NCBI GenBank assembly: GCA_034112445.1
Contig: JAWUVI010000018.1
Span: 124,001-188,000, forward strand
From: Pelagadaptatus sp034112445
GTDB taxonomy: Bacteria; Pseudomonadota; Gammaproteobacteria; Pseudomonadales; Cellvibrionaceae
Direction: 5' to 3'
Length of the DNA stretch: 64,000 nt
Shown in pieces: positions 16,787-23,960 of this stretch (position 1 is its first letter; each line of letters starts with the position of its first letter). Made by a program: the position numbers and the translations under genes. Under the pieces are notes generated by a model that saw only the letters and a program-made list of their open reading frames with translations, was not told the origin of the DNA and searched no databases.

Positions 16787-17179
16787 ATGTTTAGGCGCGA
16801 ATTTAAATATTGTTTTAAATATTGCTTGAGATGTTGCTTGAGATGTTGCGATAAAGGGAAGCGTTTCATTTTAATAGCGGCGTTAATTTTAAATGCAGCA
16901 GCTGCAAATTCGGCAACGCCAACGGTAAATCTCGAGATTAAGAATCACCTTTTTTATCCTGCGGAAGTTGAAGTCCCCGCCAATAAAAAGATCAAGCTAT
17001 TAATTAGTAATCTCGACCCGACTCCCGAAGAGTTTGAAAGCTATAAACTGAATCGTGAAAAAGTTATTTTGGGTAACAGTAAATCAGTAATTTTTATTGG
17101 TCCATTAGCGCCCGGTCGATACCCGTTTTTTGGTGAATTTAATATGTCGACTGCGCTTGGAACAGTTATTGTTAAATAG
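16787..17179 (+). CDS. Periplasmic cupredoxin-domain protein of the FTR1 type
   Basis: A 130-residue exported protein whose mature part (about 43-130) matches the cupredoxin-like domain found beside FTR1 permeases: FYPAEVEVPANKKIKLLISNLDPTPEEF and ESYKLNREKVI, then PLAPGRYPFFGEF. Such proteins oxidise or hand over iron to the permease. In many relatives the last motif is FFGEFH; here it is FFGEFN, so one usual metal ligand seems to be lost. A hydrophobic signal segment (about 26-42) is preceded by an odd Cys-rich stretch, FKYC-FKYC-LRCC-LRCC, generated by a 12-bp tandem repeat. The ATG lies 3 bp after the kinase stop. Whether that N-terminus is translated is uncertain. Confidence 0.8.
   Translation: MFRREFKYCFKYCLRCCLRCCDKGKRFILIAALILNAAAANSATPTVNLEIKNHLFYPAEVEVPANKKIKLLISNLDPTPEEFESYKLNREKVILGNSKSVIFIGPLAPGRYPFFGEFNMSTALGTVIVK
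16802..16849 (+). repeat. 12-bp tandem repeat, four copies, in the cupredoxin signal region
   Basis: Two copies of TTTAAATATTGY (16802-16825) are followed by two of TTGAGATGTTGC (16826-16849). The pairs share the same 12-bp register and each encodes a four-residue unit. The array explains the unusual Cys-rich leader of the cupredoxin protein and keeps the frame. Confidence 0.8.
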
Positions 17180-17188
17180 GATTTTTAA

Positions 17189-17986
17189 ATGCTGTTAGAT
17201 GCGGTTTTAATTGTTTTGCGTGAGACGCTTGAGGCTGGAGTTTTAGTCAGCGTTTTATTAAGTCTTGGTAATCTATACCAGTTGAAGCGTAATTGGCTGT
17301 GGAGCAGTTTAATTGTTGGGGGAGTTAGTGCGTTTTTCTACGCTTCACAATTAGGTGTGGTTTCTGAGTGGTTTGACTATGTTGGCCAAGAAGTGGTCAA
17401 TGCTTCGTTTCAATACGGTTTGTATCTTTGTCTGTTGTGTATTTGTTTTTTAATTTCGTCGACTCAACCCATTAATAAACGCTTGCTGAGATTGTTGTTG
17501 GGAGCAGCCGTTGTGCTGGCGGTGATTCGTGAAGGTACCGAAGTGATTATTTTCTTCACTGGATTTTTGTCTGACGGTGATGTGCTTGTAAAAGCCATTA
17601 CCAGCGGTTTCATTGGGTTAATGATTGGTTTTAGTGTAGGGGCTTTGTGTTATTACTTGATTGTTTCTCCGGTCTATAAAAATTCAAGAATCTTATCCAT
17701 CGGAGTGTTAGTTTTTGTGGCTGCAGGAATGGTTGCGCAAGCAACCCAGTTATTGATTCAGGCTGATTGGCTGCCTTCGTCTGCGCCTCTATGGGATAGC
17801 TCCAGTTTTTTGCCTGAGGCCTCAACTATGGGGCAGCTTGCTTATGCCGTATTTGGTTATGAGGCTTCGCCGACATTAATAGAAGTTGTCTTATACTTTA
17901 CGGCTTTGTTGTTAATTCCTTGTGTAATCTTTTTGCGGGTCTTTTGTTCTAGAAAACTTCATTCAGCAGGAGAGCCCTCATTATGA
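17189..17986 (+). CDS. FTR1-family iron permease
   Basis: An inner-membrane iron (Fe3+ after oxidation) importer with about seven helices across 265 residues. Both FTR1 iron-binding signatures are visible: RETLEAG at residues 11-17 in helix 1 and REGTEVIIFF at about 114 in helix 4. The length fits bacterial FtrC/EfeU-type permeases. It follows the cupredoxin gene by 9 bp and overlaps the next gene by 4 bp (ATGA). No EfeB-type peroxidase or FtrA/FtrD partner is present, so the cupredoxin is the only candidate oxidant or donor. Transport in this unit probably supplies iron for the diiron enzyme or answers the same signal. Confidence 0.93.
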   Translation: MLLDAVLIVLRETLEAGVLVSVLLSLGNLYQLKRNWLWSSLIVGGVSAFFYASQLGVVSEWFDYVGQEVVNASFQYGLYLCLLCICFLISSTQPINKRLLRLLLGAAVVLAVIREGTEVIIFFTGFLSDGDVLVKAITSGFIGLMIGFSVGALCYYLIVSPVYKNSRILSIGVLVFVAAGMVAQATQLLIQADWLPSSAPLWDSSSFLPEASTMGQLAYAVFGYEASPTLIEVVLYFTALLLIPCVIFLRVFCSRKLHSAGEPSL

Positions 17987-18681
17987 AAAGTGTAAAAGTA
18001 TTGGTTGTGATTATGACGATGTTGGCTTGTCATGTTGCGGCCGACGGCTCTGCTATTGATAAGGTGTACCATCCCTATGTTCAATTGTTGGAAACTGAAA
18101 TCGAGTACCGCGCCCAAGTTGAAGATGATGGTGGAAATAATACGACAGTTCATAGGCTTGGATTAGGAGGCTCTTTATCCGATCAAATGTTTGCTGAAAT
18201 TTATCTTATTGGTGAAGAGTCTAGAGAGAATGATTTTAACCTTGAGGCTTTAGAGCTGGAGTTGAAACTACAGCTCACTGAGCAGGGTGAATATGCCAAC
18301 GATTGGGGTTTGATTTTTGAGTTTGAGTGGGAAAAAAATGAAAGCGCAAGGGAGTTTGCAGTTGCTTTGATTGCCTTGCACGAGTGGTCAAACTGGATTG
18401 GCACTGTCAACCTATCGGCTGGATATGAATGGGGTAGTGATGTCGATAATGAATTTGAGAGTAGCTTGGCAGCCCAGCTGCGTTACCGTTATCGTGCTGA
18501 GCTAGAGCCTGCTTTTGAGGTTTATCTTGGTGAGGGCACTCAAGGCGCTGGGCCAGTATTGACGGGGACTCAGCGGTTAGGTGGCCGTAAGAAGCTTGCT
18601 TGGGAGTTTGGAGTAATTTGGGGGCTGGATGATGAGACCGCTGATACTACCTGGAAAGCCAATATCGAATATGAGTTTTAG
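17983..18681 (+). CDS. Small outer-membrane beta-barrel-like protein
   Basis: A 232-residue protein with signal peptide (MKSVKVLVVIMTMLACHVAA, residues 1-20) and a body of alternating polar/apolar strands ending in EYEF. The terminal Phe is the usual recognition signal for BAM-assembled barrels. Many acidic residues occur in the strands. No family is recognised. It overlaps the FTR1 stop by four bases, so it is co-translated and is the last gene of the unit. It could be an outer-membrane entry point for the metal, but this is an inference from position only. Confidence 0.65.
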   Translation: MKSVKVLVVIMTMLACHVAADGSAIDKVYHPYVQLLETEIEYRAQVEDDGGNNTTVHRLGLGGSLSDQMFAEIYLIGEESRENDFNLEALELELKLQLTEQGEYANDWGLIFEFEWEKNESAREFAVALIALHEWSNWIGTVNLSAGYEWGSDVDNEFESSLAAQLRYRYRAELEPAFEVYLGEGTQGAGPVLTGTQRLGGRKKLAWEFGVIWGLDDETADTTWKANIEYEF

Positions 18682-18770
18682 TCTAATAAAGCTGGTGAAT
18701 TATTGGTTTCAATATCGAGACTGTTGTGGAATTGTGCTATCTTAGTAAATATAAATAGGTAGTAATCATA

Positions 18771-18795
18771 ATAATGTACTTTTTTAGAACATTAT
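18771..18795. repeat. Inverted repeat upstream of the M15 peptidase gene
   Basis: Arms ATAATGTACT (18771-18780) and AGAACATTAT (18786-18795) pair with one mismatch across TTTTT. The element ends 23 bp before the GTG start of the peptidase gene. It may be an operator or an RNA hairpin in the leader; AT richness makes chance formation possible. Confidence 0.4.
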
Positions 18796-18818
18796 GTTTT
18801 GTTTGAGGGATTTTCACC

Positions 18819-19694
18819 GTGAACCGCCGCGATCTTTTAACTGGGTTTTTAGCTGGGGCAGCCTTTACCGGAAGTAATGGTTATCTTTGGCAGTTGGCCC
18901 AAGATTCAGCACCCATCAATTTTGGTGATGATGCATTGGCCAGCGCCAGTGATCCGATTATTGATTCAGAGTCTCCTGCTACTTCTATTGAAGATAAAGT
19001 TCGTTTTTTCGAGCGTGAATTTGCTGACGATATTCGATTGCAAGAACCTGAATGGGCTCTTATGCAGTCGGTGATTATTCGTTTAGAGCGTGTCCAAAAA
19101 GTGGTTGGGCATGGTAATTTCAATATTTTAAGTTTCGATGATGCCCTAAAATTTGCCAAACGCTACAACTCGGTTGGTGAGTTTACTAAGTCAGAACTAG
19201 CGTTTATTGAGAAAGTGTTTTTTACCAAGGCCAGTGAGTATGGCTTTATGGGTAAAAAAGTGACTAACGAATTAACCGACTCGGTAGCTAAATCTAAAAC
19301 GGTCAAAGTTCCACATTCTGGTCACTACCTGTTTAGAAATGAATCGCTGGACTATTACGAAAAGCTCAAAGCCGATATAGGCAGTAGTATCATTCTTACG
19401 TCAGGAATTCGCAGTAATGTTAAACAGATGCATTTGTTTTTGGCAAAGGCATCGGCATCCAATTACAACTTATCCAAAGCGTCGCGTTCGCTAGCTCCTC
19501 CTGGGCATTCATTTCATGGGGTGGGTGATTTTGATGTCGGGCGTGTGGGTTGGGGCTCAAATAACTTTACAGACCAGTTTGCACAAACCGATGAGTTTAA
19601 ACGCATGCAAGACCTAGGTTATGTCCAGATTCGTTACACTCAAGGTAATAAGCTTGGGGTTCGATTTGAGCCGTGGCATATCAAAGTTGTCTAA
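18819..19694 (+). CDS. Exported M15/VanY-like peptidoglycan carboxypeptidase
   Basis: A 291-residue protein related to D-Ala-D-Ala carboxypeptidases (VanY/M15B). It begins at GTG with TGAGGGA upstream. The N-terminus has a Tat-like NRRDLL followed by a hydrophobic stretch (FLAGAAFTG). The catalytic domain is C-terminal: HSFHGVGDFDVG carries the first zinc His and Asp (family pattern HxxGxAxD, here slightly modified), and FEPWH near the end carries the catalytic Glu/Trp/His. It probably trims cell-wall peptides in the periplasm. It is monocistronic between an inverted repeat and a strong terminator. Confidence 0.85.
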   Translation: MNRRDLLTGFLAGAAFTGSNGYLWQLAQDSAPINFGDDALASASDPIIDSESPATSIEDKVRFFEREFADDIRLQEPEWALMQSVIIRLERVQKVVGHGNFNILSFDDALKFAKRYNSVGEFTKSELAFIEKVFFTKASEYGFMGKKVTNELTDSVAKSKTVKVPHSGHYLFRNESLDYYEKLKADIGSSIILTSGIRSNVKQMHLFLAKASASNYNLSKASRSLAPPGHSFHGVGDFDVGRVGWGSNNFTDQFAQTDEFKRMQDLGYVQIRYTQGNKLGVRFEPWHIKVV

Positions 19695-19730
19695 GTAAAT
19701 CTCAGTCGCAGTACTAGAATATTATATCCA

Positions 19731-19761
19731 ATGCCGAGCTAAGCTCGGCATTGTTGTTTTT
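19731..19761 (+). terminator. Rho-independent terminator after the M15 peptidase
   Basis: A perfect 21-nt palindrome (ATGCCGAGCT-A-AGCTCGGCAT) is followed by TGTTGTTTTT. It isolates the peptidase gene from leuA. Confidence 0.85.
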
Positions 19762-19971
19762 GCTGAGATGAAAAAACGATAACTTATAGCTGTTTAGGAT
19801 AAAAATTTCTTTTATATGTATTTTAAAGACGTTTAATGCAAGTTAATCCTAAAATATCTTTATTTATAGGATGGTATTGATTCTGGTCGATAAGGTTTCT
19901 ATAGTGGTATACAAGTGCTGTTAAGCAGCAGATAGAATCGTGTGTAACTGGCTTTATAAGAGAGAGAAGTG

Positions 19972-21519
19972 ATGGCTAAAGATAACTTAATTATATTTGA
20001 TACAACCTTGCGTGATGGCGAGCAAAGCCCCGGTGCATCAATGACTCGTGAAGAGAAAGTTCGCATCGCAAAAATGCTGGAAAAAATGAAGGTTGATGTT
20101 ATTGAAGCTGGGTTTGCAATTGCCAGCCCTGGAGACTTTGAGGCGGTTAAAGCTGTAGCTGAAGCGGTCCATGATTCTCGAATATGCAGTTTGGCCCGAG
20201 CCGTTGCCCCTGATATAGAGCGCGCAGGTGCGGCCATTAAAAATGCGAATGCCGGTCGTATTCATACCTTTATTGCCACATCGCCCATTCACATGAAATA
20301 TAAGTTGCAAATGGAGCCTGACGCGGTTTTAGAGCAAGCCGTAGCGGCGGTAAAATTAGCGCGAAATCTTTGTGATGATGTTGAGTTTTCCTTGGAAGAT
20401 GGCAGTCGTTCAGAGGATGATTTTATGTACCGCATCGTAGAGGCCGTTATTAATGCGGGAGCTACGACGATTAATATTCCTGATACGGTTGGCTACGGCA
20501 CACCTGAAGAATACGGCCATATGTTTCACCGAGTGATTAGCAACGTGGTGAATTCTGATAAGGCCATTTTTTCGGCCCATTGTCATAATGATTTGGGTTT
20601 GGCGGTGGCTAATTCCTTGGCGGCAACGATGAACGGCGTGCGCCAAGTCGAATGTACTATTAATGGTTTGGGTGAACGTGCTGGTAACGCCTCTTTAGAA
20701 GAGTTAGTGATGGCTATTCGTACTCGTCACGATTATTACCCAGTAGTGACAGGGATTGATACGACTCATATTGTGCCCACCTCGAGGTTGGTTGCCAGTG
20801 TGACTGGCTTCCCTGTACAGCCGAACAAAGCCATTGTGGGCGCGAATGCGTTTGCGCACGAGTCGGGTATTCACCAGGATGGCGTTTTAAAGCATCGTGA
20901 AACCTATGAGATTATGCGTGCAGAAGATGTAGGCTGGGCCGCCAATAAGTTGGTGTTGGGGAAGCATTCAGGCAGAGCGGCCGTAAACTCAAGGTTTTCT
21001 GAGTTAGGGATTACGTTTGATTCTAAAGACGAGATGAACGAGGCCTTCAAGCGCTTTAAAGAGTTGGCTGATCGTAAACATGAAATATTTGATGAAGATT
21101 TACAGAGCTTAGTTTCGAATACGTCATCTGAAGATTGTAGCGAGGTTTATGCATTTAAAACCTTAGAAGTGTCGTGTAAAACTGGCTCTAAGCCATGGGC
21201 AAAATTATCGTTAAGTAAGAATGGTGATGTGTTAGAGGCTGAGTCAGAAGGTGGTGGTCCAGTAGATGCTGCGTTCAAAGCCATAGAGAAAATAGCCCAT
21301 AGTAATACTGGTTTGGAGTTGTATTCCGTGAATGCCATTACCGCAGGAACTGAAGCTCAGGGTGATGTGACTGTGCGCCTTAATAAGGATGGCCAAATAG
21401 TCAATGGCGTCGGCGCTGACACTGATGTGGTAGCGGCATCGGTAAAAGCCTATGTGCATGCATTAAACCTGTTAGAATCTGGTCGTGGGAAAGCTCATCC
21501 TCAGCATGAAGGAGTTTGA
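19972..21519 (+). CDS. leuA: 2-isopropylmalate synthase
   Basis: Condenses acetyl-CoA with 2-oxoisovalerate, the first committed step of leucine synthesis. The TIM-barrel catalytic domain begins with the signature FDTTLRDGEQSPGASM and includes HCHNDLGLAVANSLAA with the metal-binding His residues and GLGERAGNASLEE. The C-terminal third is the allosteric LeuA dimer domain that gives leucine feedback. The 515-residue length is typical of the Proteobacterial form. ATG at 19972 follows AGAGAGAAG; an adjacent GTG (19969) is less likely. leuB/C/D are not in the window. No Leu-rich leader peptide is visible in the 210-bp leader. Confidence 0.96.
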   Translation: MAKDNLIIFDTTLRDGEQSPGASMTREEKVRIAKMLEKMKVDVIEAGFAIASPGDFEAVKAVAEAVHDSRICSLARAVAPDIERAGAAIKNANAGRIHTFIATSPIHMKYKLQMEPDAVLEQAVAAVKLARNLCDDVEFSLEDGSRSEDDFMYRIVEAVINAGATTINIPDTVGYGTPEEYGHMFHRVISNVVNSDKAIFSAHCHNDLGLAVANSLAATMNGVRQVECTINGLGERAGNASLEELVMAIRTRHDYYPVVTGIDTTHIVPTSRLVASVTGFPVQPNKAIVGANAFAHESGIHQDGVLKHRETYEIMRAEDVGWAANKLVLGKHSGRAAVNSRFSELGITFDSKDEMNEAFKRFKELADRKHEIFDEDLQSLVSNTSSEDCSEVYAFKTLEVSCKTGSKPWAKLSLSKNGDVLEAESEGGGPVDAAFKAIEKIAHSNTGLELYSVNAITAGTEAQGDVTVRLNKDGQIVNGVGADTDVVAASVKAYVHALNLLESGRGKAHPQHEGV

Positions 21520-21568
21520 TTTCTACGAGACGTAATTGTTTCGGGTAATGGCTATCAGGGAAAATAGA

Positions 21569-22423
21569 ATGAATGAAGTTAGGCGCCAACAGTATCTAGA
21601 TGTTATCGGTATAGACAGTTATATGCCGCGCCTGATTTTGCCCTTTGCTCCTGCTCCAAAGCAATGCGCTGTCCCTGACTTAGTCGTTCCTGAGATAGTC
21701 GTTCCTGAGTTAACCGTAGCTGTAGATCAGAGTTCTGTGTTGGTTGAACACACTGAGCCCGAAATTATTGAGTCGCCAGCTCCGATTGTAAAACAGCCAG
21801 TTGCAGCGGCCGGTCCTATTACTTCACCGTTGGATGCTTTACAGGGCATGAGCGGCAGTGCCGATAAAGCTCCTGTTAGTAATACAATCTCTGAGGAGGT
21901 AGCAGTTCAAGCTGTATCTGAACGGCAAGAAGCGGTTAATTTTTCTCTTAGTGTATGGCGAGTAAGTGAAGACTTACTTGTTGTTGACAGTAGGCAGGCT
22001 GAGTTAGCGCTGCCCGTTAATGCGCTTTTAAACAATATTTTATTGGCGCTTGGTTTACTTGAGCAGGCGCTGCCAAAAATTGAAGTTGTCTCCTGGCCTA
22101 AAGTGGATAGCCATTTTTCTGGGCAAGATGCGCAGTCGGCTAGAGATATGTTGGGCGCGATGTTTGAGGCGCGCTTAGAGCAATATCCGGCAAAATTCAT
22201 TTTATTGATGGGCGAGTCAGCGGCTCATTATATGTTGCCTGCATCGGTACTTAGCGGTACATCATCGCCAGCGGAGTCGCTCCAATATTTACAGGGAAAA
22301 TCGGTCTTTCTGCAAGACTACAATGCCAGCGCTATCGTGGTTCCATCGCTAACTGATATGTTAAATACCCCGGCATTGAAAGCCATTGCTTGGCAAGCTA
22401 TTCAGCCTCTGCGTTTGAAGTAG
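21569..22423 (+). CDS. Putative DNA polymerase III psi subunit (HolD-like)
   Basis: A 284-residue protein directly upstream of rimI, where holD sits in enterics. Its N-terminus, EVRRQQYLDVIGIDSYMPR, resembles the chi-binding tail of psi (RRxxxLxxxGIxxY in E. coli HolD). A Pro/Val-rich linker spans about residues 25-95. A C-terminal alpha/beta domain follows (about 120-280). It is roughly twice the length of E. coli psi, like the longer Pseudomonas form. ATG at 21569 follows AGGGAAAATAG. If correct, it bridges clamp loader and SSB through chi. The call rests on synteny plus a short motif, so it is moderate. Confidence 0.6.
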   Translation: MNEVRRQQYLDVIGIDSYMPRLILPFAPAPKQCAVPDLVVPEIVVPELTVAVDQSSVLVEHTEPEIIESPAPIVKQPVAAAGPITSPLDALQGMSGSADKAPVSNTISEEVAVQAVSERQEAVNFSLSVWRVSEDLLVVDSRQAELALPVNALLNNILLALGLLEQALPKIEVVSWPKVDSHFSGQDAQSARDMLGAMFEARLEQYPAKFILLMGESAAHYMLPASVLSGTSSPAESLQYLQGKSVFLQDYNASAIVVPSLTDMLNTPALKAIAWQAIQPLRLK

Positions 22424-22476
22424 CCTCTGCGTTTGAAGTAGCTTCTGCGTTTGAAGTAGCCTCTGGGTTTGAAGTG
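22405..22476 (+). repeat. 18-bp tandem repeat carrying the stop codon of the holD-like gene
   Basis: Four units of GCCTCTGCGTTTGAAGTA-type sequence at 22405, 22423, 22441 and 22459, with one to two changes in the later copies. The junction of the first two units holds the TAG stop (22421-22423). The last codons of the gene have thus been duplicated downstream as untranslated copies. Confidence 0.92.
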
Positions 22477-22516
22477 GCCTGTAATCAAATACCTAAAATT
22501 TAAATAGAGTACCAAA

Positions 22517-22990
22517 GTGTTAGCCAGTGAAAATCTAATTGCCGATAAAGGCCTATCTATTATTGATCTGGATGAATCTCATGTGGATCAAATTATGCTT
22601 ATTGAGATGTCTGCCCACTCGCACCCTTGGGCTGTTAGCAGTATGCAAAATTCACTGAAGCGGTGTTTCAATCTGGGGCTCCACGGTAGTAAAGGTCTTG
22701 TAGGTTTTGCCATAGTGTCTGTCGTGATTGATGAGGCAGAGCTGCTTGATTTCGTTATTGATCCATCTCATCAAGGGCAAGGTTTAGGAACCGCTTTTTT
22801 AAATACTCTGATTCGTCGCGTGGCGAAAAAAGCCGCCAGATTTTACTTAGAGGTTAGAGAAAGTAATATTGCCGCTATTACTCTTTATGAGAATAGTGGC
22901 TTCGTTGAGGTAGGTGTTAGGCGAAATTACTATCCGACAAAGCGGGGAAAAGAGGACGCTATTTTGATGGCAATGGAATTATTCGAGTGA
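22517..22990 (+). CDS. rimI: Ribosomal protein S18 alanine N-acetyltransferase
   Basis: A GNAT enzyme that acetylates the N-terminal Ala of ribosomal protein S18 with acetyl-CoA. Visible are the acetyl-CoA loop VIDPSHQGQGLGTAFL (Q/RxxGxG/A pattern), EVRESNIAAITLYENSGFVEVGVRRNYYP (the family's RxSNxxAxxLYxxxGF segment), and the terminal KEDAILMAMEL. The 157-residue length fits. GTG start at 22517, following the holD-like gene and its repeat array. The holD-rimI order supports both calls. Confidence 0.93.
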   Translation: MLASENLIADKGLSIIDLDESHVDQIMLIEMSAHSHPWAVSSMQNSLKRCFNLGLHGSKGLVGFAIVSVVIDEAELLDFVIDPSHQGQGLGTAFLNTLIRRVAKKAARFYLEVRESNIAAITLYENSGFVEVGVRRNYYPTKRGKEDAILMAMELFE

Positions 22991-23080
22991 TTTTTTACTC
23001 ATAGGGATAGGATGAATCACAGCCTTGTTGTACGATGTGCGCCCTATGCAAAATAGCAATAGTGGTTTGAGGACATAATC

Positions 23081-23908
23081 GTGATAAGAGTTGTATTTAA
23101 TCAGAAAGGTGGTGTGGGTAAATCCAGCATTACGTGTAATTTGGCTGCTGTTAGTGCCAGTGAAGGTAATAGAACTTTAGTGGTTGATCTTGATGTGCAA
23201 GGTAACAGTAGCCACTACCTTGGCTTTGATATTGCCGAGGATAGCGACAGAACGGTTGCTGATTATTTAAGTCAAAAAGCTGGATTTTTTCAGGCCAGTA
23301 AAAAGCCTATCGATTTTGTTCATGAAACGCCTTTTGAAAATCTTTACTTGCTGCCAGCCAGCCCCGAATTGGCTCATGTAGAAAAAGACTTAGAGAGTCG
23401 ATATAAAATATACAAGTTACGCGATGCCTTGCGTGATCTTGAAGAAGAATTTGATAATATCTTTATCGATACTCCTCCTAATTTTAATTTTTACAGCAAG
23501 TCAGCTTTGATTTCTGCTGAGGAACTATTGATACCATTTGATTGCGATACCTTCTCATTACACGCCCTGCATCTGTTGATGGAAAATGTGTTTGAGTTGC
23601 GTGAAGATCATAATCCGAGTTTAGAAGTGGGTGGGGTTATTGTTAACCAATACAATAGCCAAGCAAAATTACCCCAGCAATTAATCGAAGCTATGAAGGC
23701 CGAAGAGCTACCAATTTACGCTTCTTACTTGCCGGCATCCGTTAAAATGAAAGAGTCCCATAGTCAGCGTAAGCCACTGATTTACATGGCGGCTTCGCAT
23801 AAGTTGACTAAAGCCGTTGAAGCATTGTACGGCGATGTTGAAGGCCGTAACTACGCTGCTGCAAAAGCTCCTGTAAAAAAAGGCAAGAGCGCCGCTGAGA
23901 CCGTTTGA
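23081..23908 (+). CDS. Orphan ParA-family ATPase
   Basis: A 275-residue MinD/ParA-type P-loop ATPase: deviant Walker A NQKGGVGKSS at residues 6-15, Walker A' DLDVQGNSS, and IFIDTPPNFNF (Walker B). GTG start with TTGAGGAC upstream. There is no parB gene and no cluster of parS-like sites nearby, so plasmid or chromosome partition is unlikely. Orphan ParA proteins position other cargo such as chemoreceptors, pili or carbon-metabolism bodies. The C-terminal Lys/Ala-rich tail may bind DNA. Cargo unknown. A bidirectional terminator separates it from the hybrid kinase. Confidence 0.85.
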   Translation: MIRVVFNQKGGVGKSSITCNLAAVSASEGNRTLVVDLDVQGNSSHYLGFDIAEDSDRTVADYLSQKAGFFQASKKPIDFVHETPFENLYLLPASPELAHVEKDLESRYKIYKLRDALRDLEEEFDNIFIDTPPNFNFYSKSALISAEELLIPFDCDTFSLHALHLLMENVFELREDHNPSLEVGGVIVNQYNSQAKLPQQLIEAMKAEELPIYASYLPASVKMKESHSQRKPLIYMAASHKLTKAVEALYGDVEGRNYAAAKAPVKKGKSAAETV

Positions 23909-23931
23909 TAGGTATATTCATTTGCAGTAAT

Positions 23932-23960
23932 AAAAAAACCAGCCATGTGCTGGTTTTTTT
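23932..23960. terminator. Bidirectional terminator between the ParA gene and the hybrid kinase
   Basis: A 12-bp stem (AAAAAAACCAGC with GCTGGTTTTTTT) closes a 5-nt loop and has a T tract on both strands. It overlaps the last two bases of the convergent kinase gene. Confidence 0.9.

Noticed and set aside
16642..16869. Minus-strand frame with HLKQ/YLKQ repeats
   Set aside because: It is the complement of the 12-bp array in the cupredoxin gene and the kinase end; no ribosome site or family resemblance.
19793..19853. TTTAGGAT...ATCCTAAA inverted repeat before leuA as an attenuator or T-box
   Set aside because: The arms are 45 bp apart in AT-rich DNA, with no Leu-rich leader peptide, no T-box core and no terminator next to them.
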